From: Gemmatimonadota bacterium
GTDB taxonomy: Bacteria; Gemmatimonadota; Gemmatimonadetes; Longimicrobiales; Gaopeijiaceae
Length of the DNA stretch: 6,320 nucleotides
Assembly: GCA_026713345.1 (NCBI GenBank)
Contig: JAPOOQ010000140.1
Location: forward strand, 1 to 6,320
Direction: 5' to 3'
The notes beneath the pieces are model-generated. The model saw only the letters and a program-made list of their open reading frames with translations. It was not told the origin of the DNA and did no database searches. The position numbers were made by a program, and so were the translations under genes. This document shows positions 1 to 4,693 of this stretch, piece by piece (within the stretch, counting starts at the first letter, position 1; each line of letters begins with the position of its first letter).

Positions 1-46
1 AAGCCACTCAGGTAAAGAGGCGCCCCCCACCCCCTCCCCGGGATTC

Positions 47-373
47 ATGACCCCCGGCGGGCCCACCCCCGCCTCCCCCCCCCGCGCCGCCGCCACTCCC
101 GCCGCGCCGAACTCCTCCTCCAGGAACCCGATCTTCCCCATCCCGATCCGCAACCTTGACGACGGGGTGAAGACCCGGTTGCGCGTGCGCGCTGCCACCA
201 ACGGCCGCTCGATGGAGGAGGAGGCACGCGTCATTCTGCGTGAGGCGGTGGAACGGGAGGGCTCGGAAAAAGGGCTTGGGACAAGGCTTCACGAGCTGTT
301 CAGGCCCTTCGGAGGGGTCGAGCTGGAGATTCCACCAAGGGAGCCCATGCGCGAGCCCCCGCGCTTCCGCTGA
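47..373 (+). CDS. FitA/VapB-like ribbon-helix-helix antitoxin, start uncertain
   Basis: The product should be the DNA-binding antitoxin that neutralises the downstream PIN toxin and represses the pair. Residues about 32-68 read as an Arc/FitA ribbon-helix-helix: strand ending IRNLDD, helix VKTRLRVRAATNGRS, then helix MEEEARVILREAVE. The C-terminal tail (GLGTRLHELF, GGVELEIPPREPMREPPRF) is the typical FitA-type segment that binds the toxin groove. The length of 108 exceeds the roughly 80 residues usual for the family because of a Pro/Ala-rich N-terminal stretch. The ATG at 47 is the only ATG before the domain, but no Shine-Dalgarno precedes it at a sensible distance and the frame stays open to the left edge. 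An AGGA at 122-125 precedes an in-frame ATC at 131 that would give 80 residues, so the true start is unresolved. The family assignment is firm; start and functionality are not. Confidence 0.8.
   Translation: MTPGGPTPASPPRAAATPAAPNSSSRNPIFPIPIRNLDDGVKTRLRVRAATNGRSMEEEARVILREAVEREGSEKGLGTRLHELFRPFGGVELEIPPREPMREPPRFR
75..83 (+). repeat. C9 homopolymer in antitoxin 5' region
   Basis: Nine consecutive C residues lie inside the Pro-rich 5' part of the antitoxin frame, within a stretch (23-83) dominated by C runs. Such tracts are prone to slippage. Whether this one matters depends on the true antitoxin start: it is coding only if translation begins at 47 or further upstream. Confidence 0.6.
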
Positions 374-381
374 CAATCGGG

Positions 382-804
382 ATGTTCATTCTCGACACGA
401 ACATCGTCTCGGAGTTCATGCGGGAGCGACCGCATCCAGCGGTTCTCCACTGGCTCGACGACCGGATGGAGCGTGATCTGTTCGTTGCGGCGGTGACCCA
501 GGCCGAGGTTCTGGCCGGCATCGCCCTTCTGCCCAGGGGAAAACGGCGGCAGGGCCTTGCCGCCGCGGCCGATCGCGCCTTCGACGGAATGTTCGCGGAT
601 CGAGTGCTGCCCTTCGACCGGTCGGCCGCGCGCGCCTACGCCGGGATCGCTACCGCACGGCGCCGGGTTGGCAGGCCGATCTCGCAGGCCGACTGCCAGA
701 TCGCAGCGATTGCCGCTGCCCGAGGAGGGACGCTGGTGACAAGGAATATCCGGGATTTCGAGGGGACCGGGGCTGCCGTGGTCAATCCCTGGGAAGACGT
801 GTAG
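382..804 (+). CDS. vapC: PIN-domain ribonuclease toxin, VapC/FitB family
   Basis: This 140-residue single PIN domain is a predicted Mg-dependent endoribonuclease and the toxin of a type II toxin-antitoxin pair. The acidic metal-binding residues are all visible: D5 (LDTN motif), E42 (QAEVLAG), D104 (QADCQIAAIA) and D125 (TRNIRDF). The N-terminal FILDTNIVSEFMR and the C-terminal NIRDFEGTG...VVNPW are diagnostic of the FitB/VapC branch, and the length is normal for it. It starts 8 nt after the antitoxin stop, so the two are one transcript with toxin second, the usual order. The catalytic set is intact, so an active toxin is likely. Family members cut tRNA or rRNA; the target here cannot be read from sequence. 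No terminator with a T run is visible after the stop. Confidence 0.93.
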   Translation: MFILDTNIVSEFMRERPHPAVLHWLDDRMERDLFVAAVTQAEVLAGIALLPRGKRRQGLAAAADRAFDGMFADRVLPFDRSAARAYAGIATARRRVGRPISQADCQIAAIAAARGGTLVTRNIRDFEGTGAAVVNPWEDV

Positions 805-849
805 CGGCGAATCCGCACACTAGGCCGCGCGCCACTCAATTCGGCCAAA

Positions 850-867
850 TGTAAAGAACGTTTTACA
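850..867. promoter_or_regulatory. Palindromic operator-like site (TGTAA...TTACA)
   Basis: The sequence TGTAAAGAACGTTTTACA has perfect outer arms (TGTAA/TTACA) and an AACGTT core set one base off-centre, making a near-complete 18-bp dyad. It is AT-rich in a GC-rich surround and ends 2 nt before an ATG at 870. This is the typical look of a dimeric repressor operator. I cannot name the regulator, and the gene it would control appears to be degraded. Confidence 0.4.
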
Positions 868-869
868 AA

Positions 870-1062
870 ATGTCATGTTCGCCATACAAATCGCGCCTGC
901 GGGGCCCTTCTCTGCGTCGGATCCTTCCGGCCTGCCTCATCCTGGCTGCTTGCGCGCCGGATCTGCCCGAGCGGCCCGCCGACGCAACCCGGCCCCTTGA
1001 CCTATCCGAACGAGACCCATGGGCTGAGCGCGGCGGCCGGCGTCCGAAAGCGTTTCAGCTGA
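870..1062 (+). pseudogene. Possible remnant of a secreted protein (lipoprotein-like start, S9-peptidase-like end)
   Basis: No intact gene is convincing between the toxin and the permease. From the ATG at 870, the frame gives a basic n-region (YKSRLRGPSLRR), a short hydrophobic stretch and a lipobox-like LAAC with Cys at residue 28, then unremarkable sequence. In another + frame, ending at a TGA at 1060-1062, there is LTYPNETHGLSAAAG, which resembles the C-terminal catalytic-His region of S9 (prolyl oligopeptidase/DPP IV) peptidases. Start and end in different frames with nothing between would fit an internally deleted, frameshifted gene. The evidence is two short peptide resemblances, so this is tentative. 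The 870 frame stays open to 1679, but beyond 1101 it is antisense to the permease. Confidence 0.25.
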
Positions 1063-1112
1063 AACGTCCCATACGAGCATGGAAGCGCCCTCCGCGCGTT
1101 TCAGCTGAAACG
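1051..1112. repeat. 62-bp double-palindrome element, copy 1
   Basis: Two identical 16-bp perfect palindromes, CGTTTCAGCTGAAACG, lie at 1051-1066 and 1097-1112, separated by 30 bp. The spacer carries CCAT-N6-ATGG (1069-1082), a small potential hairpin. The whole unit matches copy 2 (3452-3513) at 56 of 62 positions in the same orientation, and all differences are in the spacer. As RNA each palindrome can form a 6-bp hairpin with an AGCU loop, or the two can pair with each other. There is no T run, so a standard intrinsic terminator is not supported. The right-hand palindrome overlaps the last codons and stop of the - strand permease gene. Confidence 0.9.
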
Positions 1113-1985
1113 TCTCCGGCCCGACGCCCACAGCACCCCCGCCAGCCCCAGCCCGATCCAGATCGCGGACAGTGCCGTCCACATCGTGACGGTCGGCAGG
1201 AGGGTCCAGGCCTCCCTCCAACCGGTCGGGAGCTGTACGCCTCGTGTAAACGAATCTCCACCGATGTACCAGGTGACGAAGTCGGTGGTCCGCTTGATCC
1301 AGTCGATGTCCCAGATGTCGGCGGCGCCCAGCACGACCGCGCCCCCGACCCACAGCCCCGCGGCCCAGAACAGCGGACGCGCCGTGGCGAGCATGAGGGT
1401 GCTGGCCAGCAGGTAGGCTGCCGTCGCCGCCGAGAACGGCATGGCCCACTCCCACCACGGCGTGGTCCAGTTCACCGATTCCACGGCGCCGGGCGTCCCC
1501 GTGGTGACTCCCAAGGGGTCGTGGAGGAACAGGCGGACTTCGTCGATGCCCAGCGTCCCGCCGCTCGCCAGCACCGTGAAGGTGACCCAAACAAGGGCCG
1601 CACCCAGGATCGCAAGGAGCCAGACCCATCCGGCCGCGACCTTGAGGAGCGCGTGCCTCCGGTGATCGACAGGCAGTGACCAGAGCGGGGTGTCGCCGAA
1701 GCGCCGCTCGCCCTTCCACACCACGAGCGGAAGGAGCAGGCCAGCGAACACGGCGAAGAAGCCGCCCCCGGACTCCCCGGGATGGAAGACAAGCTCGGCC
1801 GTCTCCTCATTGACGATTGCCTGCAGGGCCGGAATCCTGCTGAAGGCGATCACGGCCACCGAGCCGAGAACCAGCGCCACGGCTGCCAGCGCGCCCTCGC
1901 GGCGGATGGCCAACCCGACCACGCGAAGCTGCTCGATCCACACCGCCTTTGCCGCGGGCATGCGGCCGACCGTGGAGTCCTTCAT
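1101..1985 (-). CDS. ABC transporter permease subunit, six predicted membrane helices
   Basis: This 294-residue hydrophobic protein is the probable membrane partner of the ATPase encoded just upstream. Hydrophobic segments lie near residues 32-49, 76-90, 115-140, then two close together around 180-222, and a last one near 265-287. A large extracytoplasmic loop with polar and Trp-rich stretches lies between the third and fourth. The pattern, including a GERRFGDTPLWSLPVDHRRHALLK stretch after helix 2, fits ABC-2 type exporter permeases linked to GntR/YtrA regulators. The start is set by the ATGA overlap with the ATPase stop and by a GGGAGG four bases upstream. The last codons (RFS-stop) lie inside a 16-bp palindrome of the repeat element, so the original C-terminus may have been altered by it. 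Substrate is unknown; lipid, peptide-antibiotic or envelope-stress export are family options only. Confidence 0.8.
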   Translation of the reverse strand: MKDSTVGRMPAAKAVWIEQLRVVGLAIRREGALAAVALVLGSVAVIAFSRIPALQAIVNEETAELVFHPGESGGGFFAVFAGLLLPLVVWKGERRFGDTPLWSLPVDHRRHALLKVAAGWVWLLAILGAALVWVTFTVLASGGTLGIDEVRLFLHDPLGVTTGTPGAVESVNWTTPWWEWAMPFSAATAAYLLASTLMLATARPLFWAAGLWVGGAVVLGAADIWDIDWIKRTTDFVTWYIGGDSFTRGVQLPTGWREAWTLLPTVTMWTALSAIWIGLGLAGVLWASGRRRFS

Positions 1986-2923
1986 GATGCCTCCCTTCCC
2001 GACAGCAATGCCACTGCCGCTTCGTCCACCGAAAGGGGGGCGACCTCACGAACTGCCGCACCGGCCCGTGACAGGCCGCGCGCAACGGCGTCCCGGTCGC
2101 CCCACACCGTCCATTCGATCGCGCGGCCTGCGCCGCTGCGCCTGACCACCCGGCCTGCCAGCTCGCCGGGCTCTCTCCAGGCCTCGGGAACGTCCGCCCA
2201 GTAGCGCAGCAGGCGCCCTTGCAGTTCGTCGCGCGGCAATTGCCCGAGGAGCCGTCCTTCCGACAGCACGCCCACGTGATCCACCAGGGGCTCCACCTCG
2301 TATACCCTGTGCGTGGAGATCACGACGGTGGTCGGGGAATCGGCGAGATGCTCGCTCAGGATGCTCAGCGTCTCGTCGCGCACCACGTGGTCGAGGCCGT
2401 CCGTCGGCTCGTCCAGGAGGAGCAGCGGCGGCCTGTGCGCGAGCGCCACCACGAGCTGGACACGTCGGCTCTGGCCCTTCGACAGCGTGTGGCACTTCCG
2501 TCCGGGATCGATCTCGTACCTCTCCCTCAGTCTCCGGGCGTACTCCGCATCCCAGGAGGGGTAGTAGACCGCCTGGTGCTCAAGCAGCCTGCCCACCGTC
2601 ATCCAGGCGTAGCCGAGCCGGTGGTCCTCCGGCACGTAGCCGACGCCGGCGCGGACTTCTGCGCCCCGGTCGGCCGGGTCGCGCCCCAGGACATCGACCG
2701 CCCCGCCCTGGTAGCTGACGAGACCCATGAGAGTCCGAATCAGCGTGCTCTTCCCCGCACCGTTGGGACCCACCAGCACGTATACGGCCCCTTCCGGGAC
2801 CTGCAGATCCAGACCGTCCAGCGCCCGTACCGAGCCGAACCGCTTGGCCAGGCCTCGCGTCGTGACCGCGAACGGGCCACCGCCGAGGTCAATGGGAAGC
2901 GCCGCCCTAACCTTGTCCGTCAT
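1982..2923 (-). CDS. ABC transporter ATP-binding protein (YtrB/BcrA-like)
   Basis: This 313-residue nucleotide-binding subunit powers the downstream permease. Visible motifs: Walker A GPNGAGKST (52-60, K58), signature LSKGQ (147-151), Walker B LLLLDEP (D171, E172), D-loop GLD (176-178) and switch His H205 (STHR). The usual Q-loop Gln is replaced by Glu in GYVPED (E99), and the signature has Lys where LSGGQ has Gly; both occur in exporter ATPases of this type. The YPSWDAEYARRL stretch before the signature is typical of ATPases partnered with YtrA regulators. About 80 residues follow the core as an accessory C-terminal region. The start overlaps the GntR stop by ATGA and the end overlaps the permease start the same way, so the three are co-translated. 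Confidence 0.93.
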   Translation of the reverse strand: MTDKVRAALPIDLGGGPFAVTTRGLAKRFGSVRALDGLDLQVPEGAVYVLVGPNGAGKSTLIRTLMGLVSYQGGAVDVLGRDPADRGAEVRAGVGYVPEDHRLGYAWMTVGRLLEHQAVYYPSWDAEYARRLRERYEIDPGRKCHTLSKGQSRRVQLVVALAHRPPLLLLDEPTDGLDHVVRDETLSILSEHLADSPTTVVISTHRVYEVEPLVDHVGVLSEGRLLGQLPRDELQGRLLRYWADVPEAWREPGELAGRVVRRSGAGRAIEWTVWGDRDAVARGLSRAGAAVREVAPLSVDEAAVALLSGREAS

Positions 2924-3342
2924 CGTCCGTCCTCCCTGCTTCCGTCTCCATTGGCATCTCCATCTCCACCGGCATCTCCGTCTTCCACCTCTTGCAGCGC
3001 CGTCACCAGGTCCGCCAGTGCAAGTCCGTTCCGCGAGGCATCGGCCAGGGCCCGCCTCGCCACCTCCCTCGCCAGCCGCGGCCGCTCCCTCTCTTCCGGC
3101 CGCACCCCGGGGGCCACGAACGTGCCCTTCCCATGCAGGACCTGTACCACGCCGTCACGCTCGAGTTCGGCGTACGCCTGCGATACGGTCCGGGGATTCA
3201 CGCGGAGGCTCGACGAGAGGTCGCGCACCGATGGGAGCGGGTCCTCGGGACGAAGAGTTCCGCGCACGAGACCGCTGCGCACCGGGTCCATCATCTGGAC
3301 GTAGAGCGGTCGGCCGTCGGCGTGGGTGAGTCGAATCTTCAT
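2920..3342 (-). CDS. GntR-family transcriptional regulator, YtrA subfamily
   Basis: This 140-residue repressor-type protein is first in the operon and probably controls it. The GntR winged helix spans residues about 12-77: PLYVQMMDPVRSGLVRGTL, LPSVRDLSSSLRVNPRTVSQAYAELERDG (recognition helix region) and the wing VVQVLHGKGTFVA. It is followed by only a short helical segment (88-119), the mark of the small YtrA subgroup, which lacks a large ligand domain and usually sits beside ABC genes. Residues 121-139 are an unusual Asp/Gly-rich tail encoded by a TCTCCN-type short repeat. The start is supported by GAGG four bases before the ATG at 3342. Its likely operator lies 8-41 nt upstream. Signal and exact site are not determinable here. 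Confidence 0.93.
   Translation of the reverse strand: MKIRLTHADGRPLYVQMMDPVRSGLVRGTLRPEDPLPSVRDLSSSLRVNPRTVSQAYAELERDGVVQVLHGKGTFVAPGVRPEERERPRLAREVARRALADASRNGLALADLVTALQEVEDGDAGGDGDANGDGSREDGR
2945..2980. repeat. Short imperfect tandem repeat (TCTCCA hexamer) coding an acidic tail
   Basis: On the + strand, two 12-bp units of the form TCTCCAYYGGCA (2945-2956 and 2963-2974) surround a single TCTCCA (2957-2962) and are followed by TCTCCG (2975-2980). On the - strand this encodes the Asp/Gly-rich stretch of the GntR regulator's tail. The hexamer period keeps the reading frame, so expansion or contraction would change only tail length. Confidence 0.65.
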
Positions 3343-3350
3343 GGCGCCTC

Positions 3351-3383
3351 ACTGTTGCAGTCATATACTACACATGCAACAGT
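3351..3383. promoter_or_regulatory. Inverted-repeat operator before the GntR-ABC operon
   Basis: ACTGTTGCA (3351-3359) and TGCAACAGT (3375-3383) form a perfect 9-bp-arm inverted repeat with an AT-rich 15-bp spacer; arm-to-arm spacing is 24 bp. One arm covers the predicted -10 box and the other lies in the leader just before the GntR ATG. Position and symmetry fit autoregulation by the YtrA-type repressor encoded immediately downstream. Binding by this protein is an inference. Confidence 0.7.
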
Positions 3384-3407
3384 ATGGGATGCACCCAGGC
3401 GTGTCAA
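3379..3407 (-). promoter_or_regulatory. Sigma70-type promoter of the GntR-ABC-permease operon
   Basis: Read on the - strand, a perfect TTGACA -35 box (3402-3407) is followed after 17 bp by TACTGT (3379-3384), a weak -10. Spacing is ideal and the start point would fall near 3372, giving a leader of about 30 nt. The -10 overlaps the upstream arm of the inverted repeat, so bound repressor would block polymerase. Confidence 0.55.
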
Positions 3408-3412
3408 GGGGG

Positions 3413-3430
3413 CCCTGGAACCGCACTCCC
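3413..3430 (+). repeat. Degenerate partial copy of the repeat-element spacer
   Basis: The stretch CCCTGGAACCGCACTCCC matches the spacer of copy 2 at 3478-3495 in 16 of 18 positions. It lies 65 bp to the left of that spacer, without a recognisable palindrome beside it. It may be a decayed third unit of the same element family or a chance match in GC-rich sequence. Confidence 0.35.
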
Positions 3431-3451
3431 GGTCACGGAGGAGGACCGCCG

Positions 3452-3513
3452 CGTTTCAGCTGAAACGTCCCATTCGGCCATGGAACCGCCCTCCCCACGT
3501 TTCAGCTGAAACG
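3452..3513. repeat. 62-bp double-palindrome element, copy 2
   Basis: The palindrome CGTTTCAGCTGAAACG occurs at 3452-3467 and 3498-3513, again exactly 46 bp apart. The second one extends to an 18-bp perfect palindrome (3497-3514). The 30-bp spacer has CCAT-N6-ATGG (3470-3483) as in copy 1, and half of the six differences fall in that N6. The element begins 14 nt past the stop of the channel-like gene and lies upstream of the GntR promoter, so copies 1 and 2 bracket the regulator-ABC-permease operon as direct repeats. Confidence 0.9.
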
Positions 3514-3527
3514 TTTCCGACCTCCCC

Positions 3528-4610
3528 TCATTCCTCCCCCTGCCGGCGCGCGATCCGCTCCAGCTTCGGCCCGATCGACGTCATCACCGCCGCGAACAAC
3601 ACGACCACCCACCCTGCCGAGAGGATCAGGTGGACGCCGACGAGCGCCCTCGCACCGACGGAGTCCGGCGAGACGGTCAGGAAGTCCTGGCCGAGAGCGG
3701 TGAAGAACGAAAAGAACAGCCAGTCGGCAATCCCCGTGCCGGTGCCGCCGTCGGAAAACGCGCCCGGGCTGAAGCGTCCCAGCATCCCGTAGAATCCGGC
3801 GAACAGGACGATGATCGTCAGGTAGCCGACCGCGAACCCGCCGATCGGGACCCACATGACGCGCAGGTAGTCGGCGAGGTGGCCGTACACGCGGAGCCGC
3901 GGCAGCAGCCACGTGATAACGGTCCGACCCAGTAGAAACGCGCCCGCCGGAACCGCCACGAGGAGCATGAATATGAGCCCGACGGCCCGCGCGACCAGAA
4001 CGATTTCCAAGGTCAGGAAGCCACCTTGAACCAACTCGGAGAACATCAGGAAGAACAACAGGGCGAACAATGCCAGCGAACCCAGGACAAGCAGCCGGGG
4101 AGGACGGGAATCCTGCCACCCTTCCCGGCGCTGGCTCAGGAGGCCGCCCATCAGCGCGATCCAGGGAACACAAAGGAGCGGGGCCAGGGTGAATTGCAGG
4201 TTGTCCGACGCAGCCAGGACGGGAAGGAGCCCCAGGGCGAGCGGAACCGATGCGATCAATGTCTCACGACTCATCTCCCGATACCCGGAAAGGGAAGATC
4301 CGCGGAGACCGCAAGTCAAGCCGAGTGCCAGGGCAAGGACGGGCGGGACGAGGACCGCAAATCCGTCCCAGGCCGCCAGGCCGCGAATCAGCGCGGCGGT
4401 GATCCCGACAATCGAACCCACCACGATGCCGGTCCACGGTCCGCTCCCCGCTCCCCCGCGCAGGCCGACGCCCACACCGACCCCGATCCCGCAGCCCACC
4501 CCCATCAGGACATCGGTGTGCAGTCCGGTGATCGCGTAGCCGAATGGCACGACGACAACGGCGATGGCAGCCGCTATCCGCGCCGCCGGCAAGATAATAC
4601 GGTTCATCAT
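3528..4610 (-). CDS. Polytopic membrane protein with C-terminal ion-channel-like pore region
   Basis: This 360-residue inner-membrane protein has about eight hydrophobic segments, starting at residues 5-22. Residues 36-57 are glycine-rich (GVGCGIGVGVGVG), suggesting tightly packed helices. I do not recognise the N-terminal two-thirds. The last 100 residues have the order of a two-helix Ion_trans_2-type pore: helix about 255-275, re-entrant segment ADWLFFSFFT (295-304), ALGQDF where channels have a TxGYG filter, SPDS (314-317), and a final helix 322-345 beginning ARALVGVHLILSAGW. The lost Gly-Tyr-Gly argues against K+ selectivity; it could be a degenerate or non-K+ channel or only a fold relative. 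Start: ATG at 4610 with GAAGGG six bases upstream; a second ATG follows directly. The only promoter hint is TACAAT at 4650-4655, without a good -35. Confidence 0.8.
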   Translation of the reverse strand: MMNRIILPAARIAAAIAVVVVPFGYAITGLHTDVLMGVGCGIGVGVGVGLRGGAGSGPWTGIVVGSIVGITAALIRGLAAWDGFAVLVPPVLALALGLTCGLRGSSLSGYREMSRETLIASVPLALGLLPVLAASDNLQFTLAPLLCVPWIALMGGLLSQRREGWQDSRPPRLLVLGSLALFALLFFLMFSELVQGGFLTLEIVLVARAVGLIFMLLVAVPAGAFLLGRTVITWLLPRLRVYGHLADYLRVMWVPIGGFAVGYLTIIVLFAGFYGMLGRFSPGAFSDGGTGTGIADWLFFSFFTALGQDFLTVSPDSVGARALVGVHLILSAGWVVVLFAAVMTSIGPKLERIARRQGEE

Positions 4611-4693
4611 TGGCTACCCTTCGATCAAGATGTCAAGCAGAGTTTACCAATTGTAACGTCAACACGACACTCTTGGTTGTCTGGTCGAATCTA

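Noticed and set aside
800..820. Terminator hairpin GCGG-CGAAT-CCGC after the toxin gene
   Set aside because: The stem is only 4 bp and no T tract follows.
1051..1112. Standard rho-independent terminator after the permease gene
   Set aside because: The hairpins have only 6-bp stems as single units and no T run follows on either strand; a non-canonical 3'-end role remains possible and is treated under the repeat.
1063..1679. Rightward continuation of the + strand frame opened at 870
   Set aside because: Beyond 1101 it is antisense to the permease gene, has low-complexity Pro/Arg/Gly composition and no recognisable domain; it is a GC-bias shadow.
2219..3304. 361-codon + strand open frame opposite the ABC ATPase and GntR genes
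   Set aside because: The - strand carries unambiguous Walker motifs and a GntR domain; the + frame has no family features and spans two real genes.
3452..3513. Palindrome-spacer-palindrome read as a mini CRISPR array
   Set aside because: Repeats are only 16-18 bp, there are just two per locus, the spacers of the two loci are near-identical to each other, and no cas gene is present.
3502..4173. 223-codon - strand open frame in another frame within the channel-like gene
   Set aside because: Arg/Pro/Gly-rich shadow frame; the 3528-4610 frame has regular membrane helices and a proper start signal.
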